Numbered from the stretch's first letter, positions 1-9,094 are shown. The stretch: DNA of 64,000 nucleotides from Labilithrix sp. (GCA_019637175.1 JAHBWD010000003.1:1-64000), one strand, 5' to 3'. Notes: generated by a model not told the origin, from the sequence alone. Program-made: numbers and translations.

Positions 1-1488
1 GGCGTCTTCGGGCGGCACTTCATGGTCGTCGGCGGCCGCCTCCTCGGCGGCGCGCAGGTGCCGAGCACGTGGGTCGGCGATCTCTCGACCGGCATCATCG
101 AAGATCTGAAGCTCGGCCTCGGAACGCGGCGCGCGCGCGCGACGGTCACGGCGTTTCGCTCGAGCCCGGATCAAGATCCGGCGCCGGCGCTCGTCGCCGG
201 CGGAGAAGATCCGGATCGCGAGTCGCCGATCGGAAACGCGGAGGTCTACGTCCCGAAGGCCGGCCAGCCGGGCGATCTCGGCGACTTCGATCGCGTCCGC
301 GTCGAGCTCTCCGAGCCGCGCACCAAGCACGGCGCCGCGGTGCTCTCGACCGGCGAGACCGTCCTCGTCGGCGGCGTCGGCAGCGACGGCAAGCGCCTCC
401 CGACGATGGAGATCATCGACCCCGTCACCCGCGACTACCGCACGGGCCGCGTCCAGCTCCTTCAAGTCCCGCGCGCGTTCCCCACGGTGCTCCGCCTCGC
501 TTCGGGGGAGATCTTCGTCGCCGGCGGCACCGACGCGCGCGGCGAAGAGATCACGACGCTCGAGTGGTTCTCACCCGACCTCACGGCGCGCTCGCGCAAG
601 TCGCAGGATCTCGTGACCGGCGCCGAGCGCGGCTTCGTCGCGCTGCCCGGCGGCGGCGTGCTCGTCGTCATCAAGCCGAAGACGCCGACGCCGACGTTCC
701 CGACCGTGTGGGTCATCTCCGCCGACGGCACGCCCGAGCCGGGCAACCCGATCGATCCGGCGACGCTCGACATGGTGCGCCTCTTCCCCGGCACCGAGGG
801 CGCGCCCGTGCTCTGGACCGGTCGCCGCTGGATGCGCTGGGATCCGTGGTTCAGCGTCTTTCTCCCGATCGCCGACGCGCAGCAAGACGGGCCGACGCCG
901 CCCGCGGACGACGCGCCTCCCGACAGCCATCGCATCCCGCCGATCGCGAGCGGCGACGACGGGCTCGCGCTCTGGCTCGACGACCGAGGCGGCGCGGGCA
1001 TGAACGTCACCGGGTTCCGCTTCGCGACGCGCTCTCGCTTCGGCACCGTGCCTTCGCCGATGCTCGTCGACGGGCCCGGCGGCCTCGCGCCCGATCGCGT
1101 GGCCGGCTTCGTGTCGAGCGCGATCCGCTTCGTGACGGGCCAGGGGCTCGAGCTCGGCCCCGGCGCGGCCGCCTTCGTCACCGACTTCACGTTCGCGAAC
1201 GTCACGATCGAGCTCGAGGTCCTCGGCGCCGCGCCCTCGATCGTGCTGCGCCAAGACGGCGGCCGCGAGCTCGAGATCGGCGGCGCCGCGTGCCCGCTCA
1301 CCCGCAGCGGGACGCAGGCGATCTACGTGGAGCGAACCGGCAAGCACGTGCGCGTGCGCGTCGACGACGGCGAGCTGCGCGAGTGCCCCACCGAGCTGCC
1401 GCAGGGCGCGCGCATCTCGGTGGGCCTCCGAGGCGCAGCGGGCGGCGGCACCGCCCTCGCGCGGAACCTGCGGATCACCCGGCGCTGA
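1..1488 (+). CDS. Kelch-type beta-propeller protein, 5' truncated
   Basis: The frame is open from the first base of the window, so the true start lies upstream. The visible 495 residues contain kelch-like blades: a conserved Arg/His then a 'GAAVLSTGETVLVGG' strand near residue 110 and an 'SGEIFVAGG' strand near 170, each followed by a 'LEWF'-like element. Kelch/galactose-oxidase propellers are usually exported binding or scaffold proteins in myxobacteria. The last 150 residues have no blade signature and may be a separate beta-rich domain. No catalytic residues can be assigned, so the function is open. Confidence 0.75.
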   Translation, partial: GVFGRHFMVVGGRLLGGAQVPSTWVGDLSTGIIEDLKLGLGTRRARATVTAFRSSPDQDPAPALVAGGEDPDRESPIGNAEVYVPKAGQPGDLGDFDRVRVELSEPRTKHGAAVLSTGETVLVGGVGSDGKRLPTMEIIDPVTRDYRTGRVQLLQVPRAFPTVLRLASGEIFVAGGTDARGEEITTLEWFSPDLTARSRKSQDLVTGAERGFVALPGGGVLVVIKPKTPTPTFPTVWVISADGTPEPGNPIDPATLDMVRLFPGTEGAPVLWTGRRWMRWDPWFSVFLPIADAQQDGPTPPADDAPPDSHRIPPIASGDDGLALWLDDRGGAGMNVTGFRFATRSRFGTVPSPMLVDGPGGLAPDRVAGFVSSAIRFVTGQGLELGPGAAAFVTDFTFANVTIELEVLGAAPSIVLRQDGGRELEIGGAACPLTRSGTQAIYVERTGKHVRVRVDDGELRECPTELPQGARISVGLRGAAGGGTALARNLRITRR

Positions 1489-1540
1489 AAGCCCGGGAAA
1501 ACGTGGTGCGAAGAGGCGCCTCCTTGACCGAATTGAGAAT

Positions 1541-1554
1541 TTACTAAAAAGTAA
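1541..1554. promoter_or_regulatory. Palindrome upstream of the ferritin-like gene
   Basis: TTACT-AAAA-AGTAA is a perfect inverted repeat in an AT-rich island 18 bases before the ATG at 1572. A TetR regulator is encoded just downstream of that gene, so this is a candidate TetR operator. The role is inferred. Confidence 0.4.
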
Positions 1555-1571
1555 GTTCTGGAGGCCCACCG

Positions 1572-2666
1572 ATGTCCCTGAGGCAGTGGCTCAAGCAATC
1601 CCTCCGTGAGGCCGCCGCGCGCGCGGTCCAGACCGACGACGCCAAAGCGCCGGCCGAGAGCCAAGTGATGCGGCGGCGCGAGGCGCGCCCGGTCGAGTAC
1701 GTCGCGACGCTCCCGCCGGAGGTCCTGACGGCGGCGCACGACGTCGCGTACGACTGGGAGTACGGCGAGAAGCGCGCCGACCTCCGCACGCTCTACGAGA
1801 AGTCGAAAGATCTGATGTGGAACGCGAAGAAGGATCTCGCGTGGGACACCGACGTGGATCCGGAGCGCGAGATCGTGAGCGACGCGTTCAACCCGATCTA
1901 CGGGACCGACGTCTGGAAGAAGCTCGATCCCAAGACGGAGGTGCCGCGCCTGCGCCGTCACATGACGAGCTACATCCTCTCGAACTTCCTCCACGGCGAG
2001 CAGGGCGCGCTGCTCGCGACCTCGCAGATCGTCGAGGGCGCGAAGACGACCGACGCGAAGCTCTACGCCGCGGCGCAGGTCTTCGACGAGGCGCGCCACG
2101 TCGAGGCGTACAACCGCTACCTGACCGAGAAGGTGGAGCTCGTCTACCCGCCGAGCCCGCACCTCAAGCAGCTGCTCGACACCGTGCTCACCGACTCGCG
2201 CTGGGACTTCAAGTTCCTCGGCATGCAGATCTTGATCGAGGGCGTCGCCCTCGGCGCGTTCGGCCTCATCCATCAGACGGCGCAGGAGCCGCTCATCAAG
2301 CAGATCACGCACATGATCATGCAAGACGAAGCGCGCCACGTGGCCTTCGGCGTGATGCAGCTCAAGGGCCACTACACGGAGATGCCCGAGAGCGAGCTGC
2401 GCGATCGCGAGGAGTTCATCGTCGAGAGCTCGCGCCTCTTGCGCGACCGCTTCCTCGCGCAGGAGGTGTGGGCCACCGTCGGTTTGCCGCAGGCCGAGTG
2501 CGAAGCGGCGGCCCAGAGCTCGGTGATGATGCAGATGTTCCGGAAGCTCCTCTTCAGCAAGATCGTCCCGAACGTCAAGCGCTTGGGCCTTTTGACGCCC
2601 CGCGTGAGACGCGGCTTCGAGGATCTCGAGGTCATCGAATACGAGAGCTGGGAAGCGAGCGCGTGA
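1572..2666 (+). CDS. Ferritin-like diiron protein
   Basis: The 364-residue protein has the ferritin-like four-helix layout with two metal-ligand sets. A Glu lies in 'FLHGEQGALL' and is followed by 'DEARHVEAYN', then a Glu in 'LIEGVALGAF' is followed by 'DEARHVAFG'. This ExxH-type pattern binds a diiron centre and is seen in the ribonucleotide reductase R2-like, AurF-like and related oxygenase families. The substrate cannot be told from sequence. The start has a good ribosome site (CTGGAGG) and follows the palindrome at 1541-1554. A TetR regulator follows within 35 bases, which suggests ligand-controlled expression of an oxidase or hydroxylase. Confidence 0.85.
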   Translation: MSLRQWLKQSLREAAARAVQTDDAKAPAESQVMRRREARPVEYVATLPPEVLTAAHDVAYDWEYGEKRADLRTLYEKSKDLMWNAKKDLAWDTDVDPEREIVSDAFNPIYGTDVWKKLDPKTEVPRLRRHMTSYILSNFLHGEQGALLATSQIVEGAKTTDAKLYAAAQVFDEARHVEAYNRYLTEKVELVYPPSPHLKQLLDTVLTDSRWDFKFLGMQILIEGVALGAFGLIHQTAQEPLIKQITHMIMQDEARHVAFGVMQLKGHYTEMPESELRDREEFIVESSRLLRDRFLAQEVWATVGLPQAECEAAAQSSVMMQMFRKLLFSKIVPNVKRLGLLTPRVRRGFEDLEVIEYESWEASA

Positions 2667-2687
2667 CGCGCCGGCGCGCGCGTGCGC

Positions 2688-2693
2688 TAGTCT
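2688..2693 (+). promoter_or_regulatory. -10 element (TAGTCT) of the TetR gene
   Basis: TAGTCT ends 7 bases before the ATG at 2701, and there is no Shine-Dalgarno sequence. The geometry implies a leaderless transcript and supports the 2701 start. Confidence 0.5.
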
Positions 2694-2700
2694 CGATCGA

Positions 2701-3540
2701 ATGAAGCTCGGTCTGACGTCGACGACACGGAGGATCGAGGCGCCGGAGGCCGTCCCGCAGTCTTCGGTTCGCCGCCGGGGCCAGGGTGATCTACCTTCGG
2801 GGCTGCGCACGATGCGATCGATGCCAGAAACCTCGGATCCCGCAGGCGACGTGCTGGCGTCCCGCCCTCGCAAGAAGGAGCGCAACGCGCTCGAGACGAA
2901 GCGACGCATCCTCGAGGCCTCGGGGGCCGAGTTCGCGGCGAAGGGCTTCGACGGCGCGCGCCTCGGATCGATCGCGCGCGCCGCGGGCGTTCAGCAAGCG
3001 CTCATCCATCACTACTTCGGCGACAAGGAGGGCCTCCACGGCGAGGTCGTTCGAAGCGGCCTCACGGCGATGACCGAAGGCGTGTGGGAGCTCCTCTCGC
3101 GCATGGACGCGCCTCGCGATCCGAAGACGCGCGCGAAGGCGAAGTCGAAGAAGCAGGCGGCCGCCGAGCTCGGCGCGCTCGCGACGGCGTTCGTCGATCT
3201 GCTCCTCCGCTTCTTCGCCACGAACGGCTCGTTCCTCGCGATCTTGCGCCACGAGGCGCGCCGCGACGGGCCGTCGGCGGCGAAGATCGTCGCCGACAAC
3301 GTCGGCCCCATCTTCGACGGCATCGTCGCGCGCCTCGACGCGATGCGCGCGCGCGGCGACGTGAAGAAGGACGTCGACGCGCGCCACCTCGTCCTGTCGT
3401 GCGTCGCGATGGTCGCGTTCCCCTTCCAGGAGGAGCCCTTCGTCGAGGCGATATGGAACTCGCCTGTGCACGGCGAGAAGTTCCTCGACGAGCGCAAGAA
3501 GCACATCGTCTCGATGATCCTCGCCCGCGTCGCCCCCTGA
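2701..3540 (+). CDS. TetR/AcrR family transcriptional regulator
   Basis: The helix-turn-helix covers about residues 60-105. It contains 'ETKRRILEASGAEFAAKGF', 'SIARAAGV' and the typical 'HHYFGDKEGL' recognition motif. The C-terminal part is the variable ligand/dimer domain. I take the ATG at 2701 because the -10-like TAGTCT lies 7 bases upstream. ATGs at 2812 and 2821 would give a regulator without the basic 37-residue N-terminal extension and are plausible alternatives. It sits directly behind the diiron-protein gene on the same strand and probably controls it, perhaps through the palindrome at 1541-1554. Confidence 0.88.
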   Translation: MKLGLTSTTRRIEAPEAVPQSSVRRRGQGDLPSGLRTMRSMPETSDPAGDVLASRPRKKERNALETKRRILEASGAEFAAKGFDGARLGSIARAAGVQQALIHHYFGDKEGLHGEVVRSGLTAMTEGVWELLSRMDAPRDPKTRAKAKSKKQAAAELGALATAFVDLLLRFFATNGSFLAILRHEARRDGPSAAKIVADNVGPIFDGIVARLDAMRARGDVKKDVDARHLVLSCVAMVAFPFQEEPFVEAIWNSPVHGEKFLDERKKHIVSMILARVAP

Positions 3541-3586
3541 CGCCGCGCGCGAGCGAGATCGGGTCGACGAGCACCGGGCGCGTTGC

Positions 3587-3592
3587 TAGATC
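3587..3592 (+). promoter_or_regulatory. -10-like element (TAGATC) of the Uma2 gene
   Basis: GCTAGATCTC lies 7 bases before the GTG at 3600, in the same arrangement as at 2688. No ribosome-binding sequence is seen. Confidence 0.4.
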
Positions 3593-3599
3593 TCGAAGC

Positions 3600-4166
3600 G
3601 TGAGCGCCGATCCGTCGCGCTGGGGCGTCGACTTCGCCGAGTACCTCCGCTTCGAGCGCGAGGCGGCGGAGCGGCACGAGCTCATCGGCGGCGAGATCGT
3701 CGCGATGGCGGGCGCGACGCGACGTCACAACCTGCTCTGCGGCAGGCTGCACGACGCGATCCGAGCGCCGTTGGGGTCGGGGCCGTGCATCCTCGAGCGC
3801 TCGGATCAAAGGATGGCGGTCCAAACGGCAGACAAAGGTTGGGTCGGCTACTACCCCGATCTCGCCGTCTATTGCGCCGACGACGTGCACCCTCTCGACG
3901 CAGAGACGCGCATCCACCCGGCGCTGCTAGTCGAGGTGACGAGCAAGAGCGCCGAGCGAAAAGATCGCGGCGTGAAGCTCGACGACTATCTCCGCATCGA
4001 TGCCCTTCGAGAGTACCTCATCGTCTCTCACGAGCGCCGCGAGCTCGAGCTCTGGACGAGAGCGGCAGGCGGGTGGGCGCGTCAGCTCGTGACCGAAGGC
4101 ACCCTCGTGCTCCGCGGCGGCGCGCGCCTCGACGTCGCCGCGCTCTACGACAACTTGCCGCCGTGA
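3600..4166 (+). CDS. Uma2 family (DUF820) PD-(D/E)XK nuclease-fold protein
   Basis: The 188-residue protein matches the Uma2/DUF820 pattern: 'ERHELIGGEIVAMAGAT' near residue 25, 'YYPDLAVYC' near 80, and 'HPALLVEVTSKSAERKDRGVKLDDYL' elements around 105-130. The Asp of YYPDL and the E-x-T/S of VEVTS correspond to the PD-(D/E)XK nuclease core. The family is widespread and its substrate is unknown. The GTG at 3600 is chosen because it precedes the conserved domain by a normal margin and has a -10-like element just upstream. The gene converges on pyrD with 4 bases between them. Confidence 0.85.
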   Translation: MSADPSRWGVDFAEYLRFEREAAERHELIGGEIVAMAGATRRHNLLCGRLHDAIRAPLGSGPCILERSDQRMAVQTADKGWVGYYPDLAVYCADDVHPLDAETRIHPALLVEVTSKSAERKDRGVKLDDYLRIDALREYLIVSHERRELELWTRAAGGWARQLVTEGTLVLRGGARLDVAALYDNLPP

Positions 4167-4170
4167 GCGG

Positions 4171-5286
4171 CTACGCGTGCGCGGCGGCGGCGCCGTTCGT
4201 GGTGTGCGCGGCGCCGCGCACGAGATCCGCGAGCGAGGTCGCGCCTTCTTTGTTCATCTCGCGCACGAGGCCTTGCGCGATCTTCCGCGGGAGCATCGGG
4301 CCTCGATAGATGAAGCCCGTGTAGACCTGCACGAGATCGGCGCCGACGCGCAGCATCGCCAGCGTCGTCTCCGCGCCGTCGACGCCGCCGACGCCGATCA
4401 CGCACGCGTCGGGACCGATGCGCGCGCGCACGCGGCGCACGACGGAGACCGAACGCGCGAAGAGCGGCCAGCCGCTCAAGCCGCCGGGGCCGATCTTCTC
4501 GACGACGTCGGGCGGCGTGAGCAGGTGCTCGCGCGAGATCGTCGTGTTGGTCGCGACGACGCCCGCGAGCCCGGCGCGCTTCGCCTCGTCGACGATGGCG
4601 TCGATCGCTTCGTCGGTCAGATCGGGCGCGATCTTCACGAGGATCGGCATCGCGCCGTCTTCCTTGCGCAGCGCCTCGAAGAGCGGCCGCGCCGTCTCCG
4701 CCGCCTGCATCGCGCGCAGATCCTTCGTGTTCGGCGACGAGACGTTGATCACGACGAAGTCGGCGACGCCGCGCACGGCGTTGAAGCTCTTGCGATAGTC
4801 GTCGAGCACGCCCGAGAGCGGCTCGAGGGGAACGCTCCGGCTCTTGCCGATCGAGATCCCGATCGGCACCTTCACCGACTTGCGGCGCTCGGCGATCCGC
4901 TCGGCGACGCGCGCCGCGCCCTCGTTGGGGAAGCCGAGGCGATTGACGAGCGCGCGATCCTTCGGGAGACGAAAGAGGTTCGGCGCGGGGTTCGGCGCCT
5001 GGGCCTCGGCCGTCACCGTGCCGAGCTCGACGTGGCCGAAGCCGAGCGACGCGAGGGCGCGCGCGCGCTCTGCGTTCTTGTCGAAGCCGGCCGCGAGCCC
5101 TACAGGGGTCGGGAACTCGAGCCCCATCTTCCGCACCCGAAGTCGCGGATCGGTCGGGCAGAGGGCGCCGCGCATGAGCGTTCGAACGGCGCCGAGGTGC
5201 TCGGCGGGGCCGAGCGCCTTCATGGCTACATTGTGCGCTCGAGCCGGCTCGAGGCCGAAGAGGAGTCTTTTCAACAGCGTGTACAT
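4171..5286 (-). CDS. pyrD: Dihydroorotate dehydrogenase (quinone), class 2
   Basis: PyrD oxidises dihydroorotate to orotate with FMN and passes electrons to membrane quinone, in de novo pyrimidine synthesis. The 371-residue length and the amphipathic N-terminus ('MYTLLKRLLFGLEPARAHN') are typical of the membrane-associated class 2 enzyme. Visible family elements are 'PVGLAAGFDKNAE', 'LGFGHVELGTVTAEAQ', 'NRLGFPNEGA', 'VINVSSPNTKDLR' with the catalytic Ser, 'ILVKIAPDL' and 'GVGGVDG'. It stands alone, convergent with the Uma2 gene. Confidence 0.96.
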   Translation of the reverse strand: MYTLLKRLLFGLEPARAHNVAMKALGPAEHLGAVRTLMRGALCPTDPRLRVRKMGLEFPTPVGLAAGFDKNAERARALASLGFGHVELGTVTAEAQAPNPAPNLFRLPKDRALVNRLGFPNEGAARVAERIAERRKSVKVPIGISIGKSRSVPLEPLSGVLDDYRKSFNAVRGVADFVVINVSSPNTKDLRAMQAAETARPLFEALRKEDGAMPILVKIAPDLTDEAIDAIVDEAKRAGLAGVVATNTTISREHLLTPPDVVEKIGPGGLSGWPLFARSVSVVRRVRARIGPDACVIGVGGVDGAETTLAMLRVGADLVQVYTGFIYRGPMLPRKIAQGLVREMNKEGATSLADLVRGAAHTTNGAAAAHA

Positions 5287-5366
5287 GACGGAATGCGCGG
5301 CCGGCGTCCAGCATCCTTACCGCGTCTCAACGCACGGTCCTAGAGCCAGCAGGGCACTTTACTCCG

Positions 5367-5372
5367 TATAAG
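5367..5372 (+). promoter_or_regulatory. -10 element (TATAAG) of the copper monooxygenase gene
   Basis: TATAAG ends 7 bases before the ATG at 5380. A weak AAGGG overlaps it, so translation may be leaderless. Confidence 0.45.
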
Positions 5373-5379
5373 GGCTACG

Positions 5380-6837
5380 ATGACTTCGATGCTTTCATTG
5401 CGCAGCTGCGTCGCGACCGTCGCGTTCACCACCGTCGTCGCGGCTTCGGTCGCCGCGTGCTCCTCTTCCGAGCCGCAGACGTCCGAGCCCGGCGTCGTCT
5501 CGCCTTCGCGCCCGGTCGAGACGAACCCGACCTTCACGGGAACGATCGCGTGGATCCTCCAAGACCGCTGCCAGCGCTGCCACTCCGAGGGCGGCATCGC
5601 GCCGTTTCCGCTCGTCTCGTATGAAGAGGTCAAGGGCCTCGCGAGCCTCGCCGCCGAGAAGATGGCGACGCGCGAGATGCCGCCGTGGGGCGCGTTCGAC
5701 GACGAGACGTGCAAGGTCAATCACAAGTGGAAGGACGACCTGCGCGCCACGCCCGAAGAGATCGAGGCGTTCGCCAAGTGGGTCGCCGCAGGCAAGCCGT
5801 ACGGCAACGAGGCGGATCGTCCGTCGCCGAAGACGTTCCCGCCTTCGGGCCTGCCGAGCAAGACGCACACGATCGGCATGAAGGCGCCGCACGAGGTCAT
5901 GGCCGGCGGCAAAGACGACATCCGCTGCTTCCCGGTCGATCCCGGCTTCGCCGAAGACACGTGGGTGAGCGGCACCAACGTCGCGCCGGGCAACCCGCGC
6001 ATCGTGCATCACGTCATCGTCTACTCGGATCCGAACCGCGAGGGCGTCGTCAAGGCGGGCGCCGCGGGGAGCTATCCGTGCTTCGGCGGGCCCGAGGTGT
6101 CGAACCCGAACCTCGTCCTCGCGTGGGCGCCCGGCGTTCCGCCGAACGTGCTGCCCGAAGACACCGGCCTCAAGATCGCGAAGAGCTCGCACCTCATCGT
6201 GCAGGTCCACTATCACCCCGCGCAGACGACGCAGTCGGATCAGACGCAGTTCGAGCTCCGCGTGATGCAGGGCAAGCCCTCGTGGGTCGCGCAGGTGATC
6301 CTCGCGGGCAACGCGGAAGGCCCCGACGGCATCATCAAGCTCCTGCCCGGCCCTGCCGATCCGCCGAGCGGGCCCGAGTTCAAGATCCCCGCGAACGCGC
6401 CCGCGCACACAGAGACGATGGAAGTCGTCGTCCCCGACAACATCGGCGGCTTCCCCTTCCCTCAAGCGAGCCTCATCGCGACGGGCGCCCACATGCACTG
6501 GGCCGGCGTCGACATGAAGATCGAGATCGAGCGCAAGACGGCGACGGCCGATCAGCCGGCGAAGGAGTGCCTGCTCGGCACGCCCAAGTACGACTTCAAC
6601 TGGCAGCGGGCCTACGCGTACGACGCGCCGATGGAGAAGCTCCCGGCCATCGGCGCGGGCGACAAGATCCGCTTCAGCTGCAAGTACGACAACACGACCA
6701 ACAACCGTCACGTGCGCAAGGCGCTCGCCGAGATGCAGCAGGCGGCGCCGACCGACATCTCCCTCGGCGAGCAGACGCTCGACGAGATGTGCCTCGGCGT
6801 CCTCGTCGCCGTGCGACGCGCGAGCCTCATCGACTGA
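5380..6837 (+). CDS. Ascorbate-dependent copper monooxygenase-like lipoprotein with cytochrome c motif
   Basis: The 485-residue protein has a lipoprotein signal (SVAAC, Cys27). A single haem c site, C64-QR-C67-H68, follows. The second half carries a set of metal ligands like those of peptidylglycine/dopamine monooxygenases: HH at 210-211, H277-Y-H279 and H371-M-H373. Known enzymes of this fold hydroxylate substrates using two coppers and an external electron donor. Here the fused haem domain could deliver the electrons. The substrate is unknown. The protein should face the periplasm. Its end overlaps ohrR by 11 bases in the convergent direction. Confidence 0.8.
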   Translation: MTSMLSLRSCVATVAFTTVVAASVAACSSSEPQTSEPGVVSPSRPVETNPTFTGTIAWILQDRCQRCHSEGGIAPFPLVSYEEVKGLASLAAEKMATREMPPWGAFDDETCKVNHKWKDDLRATPEEIEAFAKWVAAGKPYGNEADRPSPKTFPPSGLPSKTHTIGMKAPHEVMAGGKDDIRCFPVDPGFAEDTWVSGTNVAPGNPRIVHHVIVYSDPNREGVVKAGAAGSYPCFGGPEVSNPNLVLAWAPGVPPNVLPEDTGLKIAKSSHLIVQVHYHPAQTTQSDQTQFELRVMQGKPSWVAQVILAGNAEGPDGIIKLLPGPADPPSGPEFKIPANAPAHTETMEVVVPDNIGGFPFPQASLIATGAHMHWAGVDMKIEIERKTATADQPAKECLLGTPKYDFNWQRAYAYDAPMEKLPAIGAGDKIRFSCKYDNTTNNRHVRKALAEMQQAAPTDISLGEQTLDEMCLGVLVAVRRASLID

Positions 6838-7303
6838 TCTTCGCGGACGTCGCCTCGATGCGCTCCGCGAGCGCGACGAGCTCTTCGCGGAGGCGCTCGA
6901 GGCGCGCTCGCTTTCGCTCGTCGCTCACGTCGAGCCCGGCTCGACACGCGATCTCGCCGGGCACGCTCCGCGCCCTGCCGCGAAGCTTCTGCCCCTCGGC
7001 GGTGAGCTCGATCCGAACGACGCGCTCGTCGTCGGGATCGCGGCGACGCGTGACGAGGCCGCGCTGCTCGAGGCGCTTGAGGAGCGGCGTGAGCGTGCCC
7101 GAGTCGAGCGACAAGCGTTCGCCGAGCTCCTTCACCGACGCCCTCTTCTCCTCCCACAAGATCAAGAGCGCGAGATACTGCGGGTACGTCAGCCCGAGCG
7201 GCTCGAGCACGGGACCGTACGCGCGGGTCATCGCGCGCGACGCGCTGTAGAGCGCGAAGCAGAGCTGCTTGTCGAGGAGGAGAGCGTCGTCGGCGGTGGC
7301 CAT
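6827..7303 (-). CDS. ohrR: OhrR, MarR-family organic hydroperoxide sensor
   Basis: The 158-residue MarR-type winged helix contains 'LDKQLCFALYSASRAMTRAY' at the N-terminus, with the reactive Cys15 that defines OhrR. A second Cys at 120 suggests the two-cysteine class, in which oxidation forms an intersubunit disulfide and releases DNA. The DNA-binding part is 'VKELGERLSLDSGTLTPLL' followed by the wing 'RRRDPDDERVVRIELT'. It lies 4 bases behind ohr on the same strand and is probably cotranscribed with it from the operator at 7799-7815, giving autoregulation. Confidence 0.95.
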   Translation of the reverse strand: MATADDALLLDKQLCFALYSASRAMTRAYGPVLEPLGLTYPQYLALLILWEEKRASVKELGERLSLDSGTLTPLLKRLEQRGLVTRRRDPDDERVVRIELTAEGQKLRGRARSVPGEIACRAGLDVSDERKRARLERLREELVALAERIEATSAKISR

Positions 7304-7307
7304 TCGT

Positions 7308-7748
7308 TCACGTCCCGGCGAGCCGGACCTCCACGGCGATGTTGCCGCGCGTCGCGTTCGAGTAGGGACACACCTCGTGCGCCGCGCGAACGAGCGCCTC
7401 GGCCTGCTCGCGAGGCAGCTCGGGGATGTCGACGACGAGCTCGACGGCGAGCCCGAACGCCTGGCCGACGGGGCCGAGCGACACGCGCGCCGTGACCGCG
7501 ATCGGGCCGCTCTTGATCTTCTGCGCGCGCGCGACGTGGCTCGCCGCGCTGCCGAAGCACGCGGCGTAGCCGGCCGCGAAGAGCTGCTCCGGGTTCGTTC
7601 CCGCGCCGCTGCCCCCGAGCGCAGGGGGCGGCGCGAGGGCGACGTCGAGCAAGCCGTCGTCGCTCTTCGCGCGACCGTCGCGGCCGGAGGTCGCCGTGGC
7701 GGTGGCGGTGTAGAGGCGCTTCTCGAGGACGGCGGGGGACGCGTTCAT
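7308..7748 (-). CDS. ohr: Organic hydroperoxide resistance peroxiredoxin Ohr
   Basis: Ohr reduces organic peroxides with a thiol pair. In this 146-residue OsmC/Ohr-fold protein the catalytic Cys64 is in 'AAGYAACFGSA' and the resolving Cys127 is in 'HEVCPYSNATRGN'. The family start 'LEKRLYTATATAT' is present. The ATG at 7748 is preferred to the longer frame because the family begins there and the extra 18 residues read through the leader next to the operator. It is the first gene of an ohr-ohrR operon. Confidence 0.95.
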   Translation of the reverse strand: MNASPAVLEKRLYTATATATSGRDGRAKSDDGLLDVALAPPPALGGSGAGTNPEQLFAAGYAACFGSAASHVARAQKIKSGPIAVTARVSLGPVGQAFGLAVELVVDIPELPREQAEALVRAAHEVCPYSNATRGNIAVEVRLAGT

Positions 7749-7798
7749 GACGGGCTCTCCTTGGTTTCGCGACCTCGCCGGCCGCCCAGACAGATTAT

Positions 7799-7815
7799 GC
7801 ACAATTCAATTGTGC
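7799..7815. promoter_or_regulatory. OhrR operator
   Basis: GCACAATT-C-AATTGTGC is a perfect 8+1+8 palindrome 51 bases before ohr. It resembles described OhrR operators, which are built on ACAATT/AATTGT half sites. On the minus strand it lies between a TTGCGC -35-like sequence and an ATAATC -10-like sequence, so bound repressor would block the promoter. The adjacent GCGCAACTTAA may be a partial second half site. Confidence 0.8.
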
Positions 7816-7981
7816 GCAACTTAATTTTCTCCTCTTCGCGCGCGCTCGAGGCGCCGAGCTCGGCTGTCCGACGCGCTCTCGACTTTTGACGCACGCCGTC
7901 GAGAAGCACGTCCGCGCAGGCGCTCGACGGCCCGAAAACGCTCGACTATGGTCCGCGCTCCCGCAAAAAAGGAGCGTTGCC

Positions 7982-9094
7982 GTGATCATCGGAGTGCCCA
8001 AGGAGATCAAGACCCGTGAGTATCGCGTCGGAATGACGCCCGCGGGCGTTCGTGCCCTCACCTCTCGTGGTCACAAGGTCCTCGTCGAGAAGAGCGCGGG
8101 AGAAGGCGCGCAGATCAAGGACGCGGATTACGTCGCGGCCGGCGCGCAGATCGTCCCGACGGCGGCCGACGCGTGGGGCGCGGAGATGGTCGTCAAGGTC
8201 AAGGAGCCGCTCGCCGCGGAGTACGGCTTCTTCCGCGAGAACCTGATCATCTACACGTATCTCCACCTCGCCCCCGAGCCCGAGCTCACCAAGCAGCTCG
8301 CGGCCAAGAAGGTCACCGGCGTGGCGTACGAGACGATCGAGCTCGACGACGGCTCGCTCCCGCTCCTCCGCCCGATGAGCGAGGTCGCCGGCCGCATGGC
8401 GATCCAGGTCGGCGCCAACTGCCTCGAGAAGGAGCACGGCGGCAAGGGCGTCCTCCTCGGCGGCGTCCCCGGAACGCGCCGCGGGCGCGTCGTCATCCTC
8501 GGCGGCGGCGTCGTCGGCCGCAACGCGGCGACGATCGCGATCGGCATGGGGGCGCAGGTCACCGTCCTCGACGTGCAGGCCTCGACGATGGGGTACCTCG
8601 AAGACATCTTCGGCGGCGCGGTCGAGACGCTCTACTCGAACCCGATCAACATCGAGACGGCCGTGACGCGCGCCGATCTCGTCGTCGGCGGCGTGCTCGT
8701 CGCCGGCGCGCGCGCGCCCAAGCTCGTCACCGAAGATCTGATCAGCAAGATGGAGAAGGGCAGCGTCGTCGTCGACGTCGCCGTCGATCAAGGCGGCTGC
8801 ATCGAGACGTGCCGCCCGACGACGCACGACAACCCGACCTACGAGGTTCACGGCGTCGTCCATTACTGCGTCGCCAACATGCCCGGCGCCGTTCCGCAGA
8901 CGAGCACCTGGGCGCTCACCAACACGACGATGTCGTACGGCGTGAAGATCGCCGAGATGGGCATCGTCGCGGCGGCGAAGGCCGATCGCGCGCTCCTCAA
9001 GGGCATCAACACCTACGGCGGTCACGTCACCTACGAGCCGGTCGCGCAGGCGCACAAGATGGAGTACGTGCCCGCGGCGAAGCTCCTCGGATGA
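7982..9094 (+). CDS. ald: Alanine dehydrogenase
   Basis: Ald interconverts L-alanine and pyruvate plus ammonia with NAD(H). The 370-residue length matches the family. Visible elements are '[18 protein letters not shown]' at the start, '[12 protein letters not shown]', '[13 protein letters not shown]', the Rossmann loop '[14 protein letters not shown]', and '[12 protein letters not shown]'. The GTG at 7982 is used because it has a GGAG ribosome site and gives the standard N-terminus. A start at 7886 would add 32 residues that the family lacks. The stop overlaps the next start as ATGA. Confidence 0.96.
   Translation: MIIGVPKEIKTREYRVGMTPAGVRALTSRGHKVLVEKSAGEGAQIKDADYVAAGAQIVPTAADAWGAEMVVKVKEPLAAEYGFFRENLIIYTYLHLAPEPELTKQLAAKKVTGVAYETIELDDGSLPLLRPMSEVAGRMAIQVGANCLEKEHGGKGVLLGGVPGTRRGRVVILGGGVVGRNAATIAIGMGAQVTVLDVQASTMGYLEDIFGGAVETLYSNPINIETAVTRADLVVGGVLVAGARAPKLVTEDLISKMEKGSVVVDVAVDQGGCIETCRPTTHDNPTYEVHGVVHYCVANMPGAVPQTSTWALTNTTMSYGVKIAEMGIVAAAKADRALLKGINTYGGHVTYEPVAQAHKMEYVPAAKLLG

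Noticed and set aside
7886..7981. N-terminal extension of alanine dehydrogenase.
   Set aside because: The family starts at the GTG at 7982, which has a GGAG ribosome site; the extension reads leader sequence.
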